NCBI GenBank assembly: GCA_016927965.1
Contig: JAFGLP010000077.1
Coordinates: forward strand, 1 to 6,723
Direction of reading: 5' to 3'
DNA length: 6,723 nucleotides
DNA from: Dehalococcoidia bacterium
GTDB lineage: Bacteria; Chloroflexota; Dehalococcoidia; GIF9; UBA5629
In this document: piece by piece, positions 1 through 5,683 of the stretch
Numbering within the stretch: the first letter of the stretch is position 1
Layout: each line of letters begins with the position of its first letter
Made by a program: the position numbers and the translations under genes
Notes under the pieces: model-generated
What the model was told of the DNA's origin: nothing
Databases searched by the model: none
What the model saw: only the letters and a program-made list of their open reading frames with translations

Positions 1-1273
1 AAACCACTATCTTGTTCCAGTCTGAGGATGCTTTCCGGGCCAATTCCAGGCGGTTGGACTGGACTTCCTCTATCGATATTCCCATCAGCCGGGCCATCTC
101 CCCGGCATGCGGTGTAACTATCGTGGCGGCCGGCAGCTTTTTCCACCAGCCCTGAAATTCCGAGAGTATATTAAGTGCATCGGCGTCCAGCACCAGCATG
201 GGCGGGTTCTCCGGCAGTTTGAACAGTATGTCCTTCACGAATGCCCTGGTATGCTTATGCTGCCCCAGGCCGCAGCCCATCAGCATAACCCGGTAATATG
301 GAAGTATGTTTAATATGGCGGCGGAGGCTTTATCCGAGAGAGTACCTTTATCCGACTCAGGCAGCGGCGCGTAGGTCACCTCGGTTAGTTTGGAAGCAAG
401 TACCGGCTGGAGGCTTTTGGTGGTGGAAAGAGTTACCACGCCCGCTCCTGCCCTGGCGGCCCCCATACAGGCCAGGTAGGCTGCTCCGATATAGTTCTCC
501 GATCCTACCACTGCCAGCATCCTGCCGAAGGTCCCTTTATTGGCGCCGGCCGGGCGTGCCGGAAGGGCTGACCTGGCCCAGGTGCGGGTAATCAGCTCGG
601 TTTTTATATCATCACTCAGTTCTTCTGGTAGTCCGATATCTGCGATCACCACTTTGCCTGCCCGTTCTGCACCGGGGAAGGTGTAGAGTCCTGGTTTGGG
701 GAGCCCCAGCGTCACGGTCAGGTCAGCCTGAGGACAGCAATGGTCGACTGTCCCCATATCGGCGTTAAGGCCTGTTGGAATATCCACGGCGACAATCAGC
801 ATGCGGGGCCTTTTCAGCTTCTCCTGGTTTAGCCTGCTTAACACTTCATGGAAGTGGCCTTCCAGCGGCCTGGCCCTGCCCGTGCCCAGTATACCGTCTA
901 TTACCACTTCTGCCGTCGACAGCAGTTTTTTGATCTTTGTATATTTTGCATCTTTTTCGAGATGGATAATGGGCATACCTGAGTCTTTAAGTTTTTTCAG
1001 GTTTTTGTCTTCCAGCGTGCGCTGCGAAAGCAGGTAAATCGATACGGCAGCGCCCCATTCGTGCAAGTAGCGGGCTGCCACCAGGGCGTCCCCCCCGTTA
1101 TTACCCGGCCCGGCCAGAGCTACGATGTCCTTTCCTGCGATGAAATCGGTAGCCTCCTTGATCTCCCGGGCCACTGCCTGGCCTGCATTCTCCATCAGGT
1201 AAGCGGTGCTGATGCCCGCATCGGCCGCCCTGCTGTCGATCTCCCTCATCTGCTGTGCGGTTACAATCTTCAA
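1..1273 (-). CDS. nnr: Bifunctional NAD(P)H-hydrate epimerase / ADP-dependent NAD(P)H-hydrate dehydratase, 3' end cut by window edge
   Basis: Cytosolic repair enzyme. The N-terminal NnrE (YjeF_N) domain interconverts R- and S-NAD(P)HX, and the C-terminal NnrD (ribokinase-like) domain dehydrates S-NAD(P)HX using ADP. My translation gives 424 uninterrupted codons to the left edge. In the epimerase half I see MENAG (27-31), the nucleotide loop GPGNNGGD (55-62), GILGTG (127-132) and VDIPTGLNAD (163-172). The dehydratase half has NKGTFGR (245-251), GCGLG (333-337), VLDADALN (361-368) and TPHAGEMARL (387-396). Family members are about 500 residues, so roughly 80-100 C-terminal residues, including the catalytic GSGD-type motif, lie outside the window. 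I chose the TTG start at 1273 because AAAGGAGG lies six bases upstream and the product begins MKIVTAQQMREID, a typical YjeF_N start. The start overlaps the stop of the upstream Mut7-C gene (TTGA), which suggests translational coupling. The identification is secure. Confidence 0.95.
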   Translation of the reverse strand, partial: MKIVTAQQMREIDSRAADAGISTAYLMENAGQAVAREIKEATDFIAGKDIVALAGPGNNGGDALVAARYLHEWGAAVSIYLLSQRTLEDKNLKKLKDSGMPIIHLEKDAKYTKIKKLLSTAEVVIDGILGTGRARPLEGHFHEVLSRLNQEKLKRPRMLIVAVDIPTGLNADMGTVDHCCPQADLTVTLGLPKPGLYTFPGAERAGKVVIADIGLPEELSDDIKTELITRTWARSALPARPAGANKGTFGRMLAVVGSENYIGAAYLACMGAARAGAGVVTLSTTKSLQPVLASKLTEVTYAPLPESDKGTLSDKASAAILNILPYYRVMLMGCGLGQHKHTRAFVKDILFKLPENPPMLVLDADALNILSEFQGWWKKLPAATIVTPHAGEMARLMGISIEEVQSNRLELARKASSDWNKIVV

Positions 1274-1773
1274 GGAAGTCCTCCTTTGTCACCCGAAGGC
1301 CGGGTGGATTCAAATTCAAGCAATTTATCACTCATAGCTTTCCAGTGCGTGCCACGCCAGTAGATGCGGCCGCATGATTTGCAGATCATATACTGGTTAT
1401 GTATCTGGAAGACCCTTTCCGGCACCAGGCCCTCGGCCTCTTTTTTATCCAGTTGCTGCAGTTCGGTATTACACTCCAGGCAGCGCGTGAAGCGCTTCGT
1501 TTTATCCGTGAGGTCCAGCACATCCAGCACTGTCTGCATTTGCAGTCCGGGGTTATCGCCTGATACAAGTATGGCCCGCACACGGTGTGTGGTAACGGCG
1601 TGCCTTTTCATGAACTCGGTGTCCCTGGTTATGATAGTCCTGTCCTGTGTCAGCGCTATCTTGACCATCATGCCGTCATCGGGTTCGTCGAAAAACAGCG
1701 TGTCAAACCCCATCATCCTCAGCCATTTGGCCAGCTTGCCTGCGTTAGCATCGACGATGAATTTAGGAACCAC
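1270..1773 (-). CDS. Mut7-C family protein: PIN-like RNase domain with C-terminal zinc ribbon
   Basis: The 167-residue product matches the Mut7-C family (PF01927, formerly DUF82), a PIN-like nuclease fold fused to a zinc ribbon. Members are predicted RNases; substrates of the bacterial proteins are not established. The opening KFIVDANAGKLAKWLRMMGFDT (4-25) is the family signature with acidic Asp8. TIITRDTEF (46-54) supplies another conserved Asp (51). The ribbon has CLEC (98-101) and CKSC (131-134) followed by GRIYWRGTHW, which ends the domain as usual. The length is normal. The start is GTG, preceded by AGGA only about four bases away, a weak close-spaced site; the next Met (20) would remove the signature, so GTG is preferred. 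It begins 24 bases after the yhhQ stop, and its TGA overlaps the nnr start, so the three genes probably form one operon. The family call is firm; the biochemical role is inferred. Confidence 0.9.
   Translation of the reverse strand: MVPKFIVDANAGKLAKWLRMMGFDTLFFDEPDDGMMVKIALTQDRTIITRDTEFMKRHAVTTHRVRAILVSGDNPGLQMQTVLDVLDLTDKTKRFTRCLECNTELQQLDKKEAEGLVPERVFQIHNQYMICKSCGRIYWRGTHWKAMSDKLLEFESTRPSGDKGGLP
1280..1287 (-). promoter_or_regulatory. Strong ribosome binding site fixing the TTG start of nnr
   Basis: On the minus strand the bases read AAAGGAGG, a near-perfect anti-16S match, with six bases to the TTG at 1273-1271. It lies inside the last codons of the preceding gene. It is the main reason for placing the nnr start at a TTG rather than at the later in-frame ATG (residue 9). 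Confidence 0.85.
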
Positions 1774-1797
1774 TTTCCTATAAATTTTATGCCTTGA

Positions 1798-2466
1798 TCA
1801 ATCCGCCCGCAAGGGGTTGAAATTGGTAGTATAGTCGTAGAAGTCCTTTTTTTCGCTCTTTTTCAGGTAGCCGACCAGCCAGTATGTCAGCGGCGTTGCC
1901 AGCGCCTCATAGGCTGATTTAATGAGCCAGTGCCATAAAATCATTGTGCCCAGGACGTCAAAAGGCAGTACGCCCCAGAAGCCTATGGAAAGCACGATAA
2001 CGCTGTCCAGTCCCTGGCCTGCCAGTGTGGATGTTATCGTGCGGGTCCAGAGCCATCTGCCCCTGGTCAGTACCTTCATTTTAGCCAGTATGAAGGAGTT
2101 GATGAACTCCCCTGCCAGGTATGCTACGAAAGATGCGATGAGAAAACGAGGGGTGCTGCCAAGTATTCGCTCATAGGCGGACTGGGCTTCGAAAACGGAC
2201 GCAGCCGGCAATATCCCTACCAGCCATATGGCGGCCACCAGCACCAGGTTGCAGAAAAAGCCCAGCCAGATAACGCGGCGTGCCTGGCTGTAGCCGTAAA
2301 CCTCCGTCAGCGCATCCCCGAAGATGTAGCCGAGGGGAAAAATAATTATGGCCGCCGGCAGCGTCAGACCGAAGACGGCTATCTGCTTGACGATCAATAT
2401 ATTGGCGGCCAGCAGGCAGGTCAAGAAAAGGGCTGCCAGCACAACGAATCTATAAGAGTAATTCAA
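1798..2466 (-). CDS. yhhQ: Queuosine precursor transporter, YhhQ/VUT (DUF165) family
   Basis: Integral membrane protein of 222 residues, within the usual family range. E. coli YhhQ imports queuine precursors (preQ0, preQ1) for tRNA queuosine modification; I infer the same role here. The sequence has about six hydrophobic segments, roughly at 7-26, 32-48, 66-84, 107-128, 155-175 and 178-200. The hallmark GYIFGDALTEVYGYSQARR (46-64) follows the second segment. TRTITSTLAGQGLDSVIV (141-158) and KSAYEALATPL (183-193) match the conserved C-terminal half. The start codon is TTG, with AGGAG about ten bases upstream; no other Met occurs before residue 130, so this start is well supported despite the rare codon. 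It appears to be the first gene of an operon with Mut7-C and nnr. No preQ1 riboswitch is recognisable in its leader. A substrate other than preQ0/preQ1 cannot be excluded. Confidence 0.88.
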   Translation of the reverse strand: MNYSYRFVVLAALFLTCLLAANILIVKQIAVFGLTLPAAIIIFPLGYIFGDALTEVYGYSQARRVIWLGFFCNLVLVAAIWLVGILPAASVFEAQSAYERILGSTPRFLIASFVAYLAGEFINSFILAKMKVLTRGRWLWTRTITSTLAGQGLDSVIVLSIGFWGVLPFDVLGTMILWHWLIKSAYEALATPLTYWLVGYLKKSEKKDFYDYTTNFNPLRAD

Positions 2467-2499
2467 ATTTACAGCGCTCCTGTTTAATAAACGCTAAAT

Positions 2500-2528
2500 T
2501 TTATACTAAAACCGTGATAAATTCTAAA
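2500..2528 (-). promoter_or_regulatory. Probable sigma-70-type promoter for yhhQ-Mut7-C-nnr
   Basis: On the minus strand, TTTAGA (2528-2523) and TATAAA (2505-2500) are separated by 17 bases. They match four and five of six consensus bases. A transcript would start near 2493, giving a leader of about 27 bases that includes the AGGAG before the TTG start of yhhQ. The surroundings are AT-rich, so a chance match is possible. The rest of the 174-base gap between corA and yhhQ shows no gene, no clear terminator and no riboswitch that I recognise. Confidence 0.45.
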
Positions 2529-2640
2529 TCCTGAAAAAATTAAGAGCCCAAAATCCCATCAACGCATGCTTTGAATTACGAACTTGTAGAGGTACTGAAA
2601 TGTTAGCCCCGCGAGGATCTGTTAATTTGGGATTTGTTCT

Positions 2641-3606
2641 TTAGATCCAGTCTTTGCGGTGGAAATAGTAAAGCATCCCAATGGTGGTCAGCAGCATGAA
2701 TGCTACGATGAACACCAGGGGCATAAAGTCACCGGCGGCTGTACTGCCGGGCAGATGGATATTCATGCCGTATATGCTGGCGACAAGGGTGGGAGGGGCC
2801 ATCATGGCCATCACGATGGTCAGCACGCGCATGACCTCCTGTATCCGGTGCGAGGTAAGCCAGTTGCTGGTATCGGCAAGCCCGTCCACGACTTCCTTGC
2901 ATTCCTCCAGTCCGTCCCAGATTTTGCGGATATGGTCGGCGATGTCGCCGAAATAGACATCCTGGTCTTCCTTGAAGAAGGGGTATTTCTCCTTTTCCAG
3001 CTCTTCCACTACTGCTATCTGGGGGTGTATGATACGACGGAAAGAGATCAGGTCGCGGCGTATCATCGATATCTCACGCACTGTCTCAGGAACAGCGCGG
3101 CTGTATATCAGGTCCTCTATTTTGTCGATATTATCTTCGATTTTATCCAGTATGGGGAAACAGTAGTTCACCAGCCTGTCCAAGATCTGGTAGAAGAGGA
3201 AGCTGGCGCTGCGGCCCATGTATTTTTGCCTCATCTCCTCATCCAGCTGCACCTCGTTGAAAAATTTGGGCAGGGGTTTGAGGTCGCCTTTGTTGCTGGT
3301 GATCAGGAAATTTTCCCCGATGAATATATTCAGTTCGCTGGCCATAGTCACGCGGTTGGCCTTATCGAAGACCGGGAAATGCAGGACGATAAAAAGGTAG
3401 CTGTCATAATCGTCTATTTTAGGACGCTGTTTTTTACTCAGCACGTCATCCAGCGCCAGGGCGTGGAAGTGGAAGTGGTCTGACAGGTACTGTATCTCCC
3501 TGGAAGTCGGCTTCTCAATATAATACCAGGTTAGTTTGCCGTTGCAGGACACCGTGTTGATGTTGCAACCGTTTTCCCCGGACGTAGTTTGTTCTATTGA
3601 CTGCAT
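2641..3606 (-). CDS. corA: CorA-family Mg2+/Co2+ transport protein
   Basis: Homopentameric inner-membrane channel for Mg2+ and related divalent cations. The 321-residue product has a long cytoplasmic N-terminal part with the CorA helix-rich region (for example LDKIEDNIDKIEDLIYS at 153-169 and MIRRDLISFRRIIHP at 181-195). Two C-terminal membrane segments follow (about 262-279 and 295-315). The first ends in the selectivity signature YGMN (279-282), and the protein finishes with the basic tail HRKDWI. After GMN the loop reads IHLPGSTAAGDF rather than the classical MPEL type, as in a CorA subgroup with a short neutral loop. An open TTG-initiated extension reaches 3672, but the promoter at 3676-3703 would start RNA near 3669, excluding it; I therefore use the ATG at 3606. 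No strong Shine-Dalgarno precedes that ATG (AGGG lies 13 bases off), so the exact start is less sure than the family. It appears monocistronic. Confidence 0.9.
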   Translation of the reverse strand: MQSIEQTTSGENGCNINTVSCNGKLTWYYIEKPTSREIQYLSDHFHFHALALDDVLSKKQRPKIDDYDSYLFIVLHFPVFDKANRVTMASELNIFIGENFLITSNKGDLKPLPKFFNEVQLDEEMRQKYMGRSASFLFYQILDRLVNYCFPILDKIEDNIDKIEDLIYSRAVPETVREISMIRRDLISFRRIIHPQIAVVEELEKEKYPFFKEDQDVYFGDIADHIRKIWDGLEECKEVVDGLADTSNWLTSHRIQEVMRVLTIVMAMMAPPTLVASIYGMNIHLPGSTAAGDFMPLVFIVAFMLLTTIGMLYYFHRKDWI

Positions 3607-3675
3607 CTGCGTTTTAATACCCTGAAGTGTAGTTACTGCTTGAGAGGAAATAAGATCAATTGCAAGCAACAATAG

Positions 3676-3703
3676 ATTATAAATCTTATTGCGATTATGT
3701 AAA
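3676..3703 (-). promoter_or_regulatory. corA: Sigma-70-type promoter for corA
   Basis: On the minus strand, TTTACA (3703-3698) and a perfect TATAAT (3681-3676) are separated by 16 bases. The predicted RNA start is near 3669, giving a leader of about 63 bases before the ATG at 3606. I see no M-box or other Mg2+ riboswitch in such a short leader. The G-rich run just upstream (CCCCCC on the minus strand at 3710-3705) has no assigned role. Confidence 0.7.
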
Positions 3704-3760
3704 AGGGGGGAGTCAGATATGAAATTATGCTATCAGATGTGGGCCGCGGTAAAAATTTTT

Positions 3761-3800
3761 CTAAAATAAAGCAGGGGCATGGCCTGACGCCATGCCCCTG
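3761..3800 (-). terminator. Intrinsic terminator after the PaaK-like gene
   Basis: A perfect 12-bp stem (3772-3783 with 3789-3800; CAGGGGCATGGC and its complement) closes a 5-base loop. On the minus strand it is followed by a T-rich tract, TTTATTTTAG. It starts 13 bases after the stop codon at 3814 and ends the PaaK-like gene before the corA promoter. Confidence 0.9.
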
Positions 3801-3813
3801 ACCTTGAATAAGC

Positions 3814-5082
3814 CTAGTATGTTCTTTTATCTATGATCTTCTTGGCGTCCTTATCAATAGTGCCTGCCTTGATGTACTCGACTTTGTCGAACCTGACTTT
3901 GCAGACTCCGGCAAAATCTTTTTCGAGCGCTTTAGCCCAGGCTTCCTTGTCCGCCGGTTCCTTGGTAAGCTCAACCTGCAGCAGCATGTTGTCCCTGTTC
4001 TCTACACGGGTCACAATAAGCTGGTAGCTGGCTACATCGGCGCATTTGGACATGACCTCGTCGGTCTGCTTGGGGTGGACGAACATGCCCCTTACCCTGA
4101 CGGCATCGCCGCTCCTGCCCATGATCTTGGGTATGCGTGGTGTGGTGCGGCCGCATTCGCATGGCTCTTTGTCGAACATTCCCAGGTCACCCGTGCCGAA
4201 GCGTACCAGCGGGTAAACCTCATCGAACGGTGTAACTACGATCTCGCCGATTTCTCCTGGCGGAAGTACGTTGCCCGTATTGGGATCGATGATTTCCACT
4301 ATGACGTCGGTGTTGACATGCATGCCGGCGTTCTTCTCACAGGAAGAGGAGATGCTGCCGATGTCGGCAGTAGCGTAGGCATCGCCGCCCAGGCACATAA
4401 TGCCGTATTTCTCGGTGAACATCTTGCGCAGGGGCTCTCCGCCCATCTCGCCGGAGACCATGGCCATCTTCAGGTTGAAATCTTTCTTGAAATCATATCC
4501 CTGGGCCTCGGCCTTTTTGATGATGGTGGCCAGGAATGAAGGTGTACCAACGAACAGTGCTACTTTCAGGTCGTGCATAATCTGCACCTGAAGATCGGTG
4601 TTGCCGATGCCGGCTGGAAATACTGTGAAACCCATTCCCCGTAATGCGCGGTCTACAAGCAGTCCTGCCGGAGTGATATGGTATGACCAGGTGTTCATAG
4701 CAATCTGGCCTTTGCCGATATCCGGTGGGAATCCTCCTACTCTGACCCTTCTCTGCGGGTCGTAGATCGGGCCGGGGGACTGATAGACATGGTCGATCTC
4801 GCTCAGCGGCACTGCCAGGTACCCGCCGAACGGGGGATCTTCTTTTTGCAGCTTGATTAGATCGTCTTTGCGTAATACCGGCAATTTCTGCAGGTCTTTA
4901 ATGGTTTTGATATCGGAAGGTTTAAGCCCGTTCTTTTCCATGCGCTTTTTAAAGCCGGGGGCCTGTTCATAAGCATAGGAAATCAGCTTCTGCAGCTTCT
5001 CTTCCATTTTCTTTTCTCTTTCAGCGTCGGGCAGCCTCTCCAGAGTGTTATCATGGGGGAACATCTCGGGTTTCTCAGACAT
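3814..5082 (-). CDS. PaaK-like (phenylacetate-CoA ligase family) adenylate-forming protein with altered phosphate loop
   Basis: Members of this ANL subfamily activate aryl or acyl acids as CoA thioesters via acyl-AMP. The 422-residue length fits PaaK (about 430). Family landmarks in order: the helical opening with YAYEQAPGFKKR (36-47) and LQKLPVLRKDDL (64-75); VFPAGIGNTDLQ (154-165); FVGTPSFLATI (177-187); the adenine-side motif GDAYATAD (233-240) in place of the usual YGxTE; RFGTGDL (294-300); PCECGR (307-312); GRSGD (322-326) then VRVRGMFVHPKQ; and a C-terminal lid with GTIDKDAKKIIDKR (407-420). The Ser/Gly/Thr-rich loop expected near residue 100 is replaced by QSPGPIYDP (101-109), so catalysis cannot be assumed. 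I chose ATG 5082, which has GAGG six bases upstream; the GTG at 5094 is only about nine bases from the predicted RNA start. The gene is a single transcription unit beside a thiolase-like/DUF35 pair, suggesting a shared acyl-CoA pathway. Substrate unknown. Confidence 0.85.
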   Translation of the reverse strand: MSEKPEMFPHDNTLERLPDAEREKKMEEKLQKLISYAYEQAPGFKKRMEKNGLKPSDIKTIKDLQKLPVLRKDDLIKLQKEDPPFGGYLAVPLSEIDHVYQSPGPIYDPQRRVRVGGFPPDIGKGQIAMNTWSYHITPAGLLVDRALRGMGFTVFPAGIGNTDLQVQIMHDLKVALFVGTPSFLATIIKKAEAQGYDFKKDFNLKMAMVSGEMGGEPLRKMFTEKYGIMCLGGDAYATADIGSISSSCEKNAGMHVNTDVIVEIIDPNTGNVLPPGEIGEIVVTPFDEVYPLVRFGTGDLGMFDKEPCECGRTTPRIPKIMGRSGDAVRVRGMFVHPKQTDEVMSKCADVASYQLIVTRVENRDNMLLQVELTKEPADKEAWAKALEKDFAGVCKVRFDKVEYIKAGTIDKDAKKIIDKRTY

Positions 5083-5109
5083 GGTAAACCTCACTTGTAA
5101 TTTTTTGAA

Positions 5110-5118
5110 ATTATATCA
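5110..5118 (-). promoter_or_regulatory. Extended -10 promoter for the PaaK-like gene
   Basis: The minus strand reads TGATATAAT, a perfect extended -10 element (TGnTATAAT). No good -35 box sits at normal spacing; a TTGACT is 25 bases upstream, too far. Extended -10 promoters tolerate this. RNA would start near 5103, giving a leader of about 20 bases before ATG 5082. The site lies just after the terminator of the upstream DUF35 gene, so this gene is probably transcribed on its own. Confidence 0.65.
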
Positions 5119-5147
5119 CATTAGGCTCTTTTAATGGAGCAGTCAAT

Positions 5148-5187
5148 CAATAAAATGGGGGTGCTGAGCTAATCAATCAGCACCCCC
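5148..5187 (-). terminator. Intrinsic terminator after the DUF35 gene
   Basis: A perfect 11-bp GC-rich stem (5157-5167 with 5177-5187; GGGGGTGCTGA and its complement) closes a 9-base loop. On the minus strand it is followed by ATTTTATT. It begins 8 bases after the stop codon at 5195 and should end most transcription from the thiolase-like/DUF35 operon. Confidence 0.85.
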
Positions 5188-5194
5188 GGATGGT

Positions 5195-5668
5195 TTAAAT
5201 TATGGTGAAATACATGATATCGGTATTGTAGTCGCCGGTACGCTTATCGGCGAAAACCGGACGCACCCGCATGCCGGGCTTGATCTTTTTCTCGTCCAAT
5301 TCGTCCAGCTTGTGCATTATATTGCATTTGGTTCCGTCCAGGTTGATATAGGCAGCAGTATAGGGCAGCTCTTTATGTGTGCCGAGGTCGGGATCGATAT
5401 AAGGTATCTGTACCACGGTGAAAGCTATGATGGTGCCTTCTCCGCTGAGGGGTACCCATTCGTCCATAGTGCAAAAGCAATCGCGGCAGACCACACGCGG
5501 TGGTATGTAGACCTTCCCGCATTTGGAACACTTGATACCGTAGATACGTTTATTGTCTTTGATCTCTCTCAGGTATTTGCCGTAATAAGGGCCTGAATGA
5601 TAGTTGTAATGCATATCTGCCATTTGCCTGATGCTGATAAGCTCCATCCCGGAATCTGTTTCGTTCAT
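5195..5668 (-). CDS. DUF35 (zinc ribbon plus OB-fold) acyl-CoA partner protein of the thiolase-like enzyme
   Basis: Small cytosolic protein of 157 residues, a normal length for the family. A short N-terminal helical region (about 24-42) leads to a rubredoxin-like zinc ribbon with CSKC (47-50) and CRDC (61-64), linked by GKVYIPPRVV. An OB-fold follows, including the strand GEGTIIAFTVVQIPY (76-90), PYTAAYINLDG (102-112) and PGMRVRPVFA (131-140). DUF35 proteins bind tightly to thiolase-superfamily partners; known cases are steroid side-chain aldolases (Ltp2 with a ChsH2 DUF35 domain), benzoylsuccinyl-CoA thiolase BbsAB, and archaeal acetoacetyl-CoA thiolase/HMG-CoA synthase. Here the ATG, with GGAG seven bases upstream, starts 15 bases after the thiolase-like gene stops, so the two are very likely co-translated as a complex. 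All four zinc-ligand cysteines are intact. The partner assignment is an inference from adjacency and family behaviour. Confidence 0.88.
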   Translation of the reverse strand: MNETDSGMELISIRQMADMHYNYHSGPYYGKYLREIKDNKRIYGIKCSKCGKVYIPPRVVCRDCFCTMDEWVPLSGEGTIIAFTVVQIPYIDPDLGTHKELPYTAAYINLDGTKCNIMHKLDELDEKKIKPGMRVRPVFADKRTGDYNTDIMYFTII

Positions 5669-5683
5669 AATATCTCTCCCTCT

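Noticed and set aside
107..591. Plus-strand open frames opposite nnr
   Set aside because: They are short and rich in Arg, Pro and Trp, and lie antisense to the conserved NnrD motifs on the minus strand.
2551..2635. 8-bp inverted repeat AAATCCCA / TGGGATTT in the corA-yhhQ gap
   Set aside because: The arms are 69 bases apart, AT-rich and without a T tract; easily due to chance and not a convincing terminator or operator.
2659..3483. Long plus-strand open frame (274 codons) opposite corA
   Set aside because: It lies wholly antisense to a clear CorA gene, has a His/Gln/Val-rich composition typical of mirrored coding sequence, and matches no family I know.
3741..3760. Palindromes CCGCGG and AAAAATTTTT near the corA promoter
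   Set aside because: Very short self-complementary words. The second overlaps the end of the T-rich tail of the neighbouring terminator, and no operator-like dyad is seen.
4075..4539. Plus-strand open frame opposite the PaaK-like gene
   Set aside because: Antisense to a conserved coding region with no recognisable domain or ribosome site; a shadow of the opposite strand.
5132..5150. TTGACT as a -35 box for the PaaK-like gene
   Set aside because: It lies 25 bases from the TATAAT, well beyond the functional spacing; the extended -10 element explains the promoter better.
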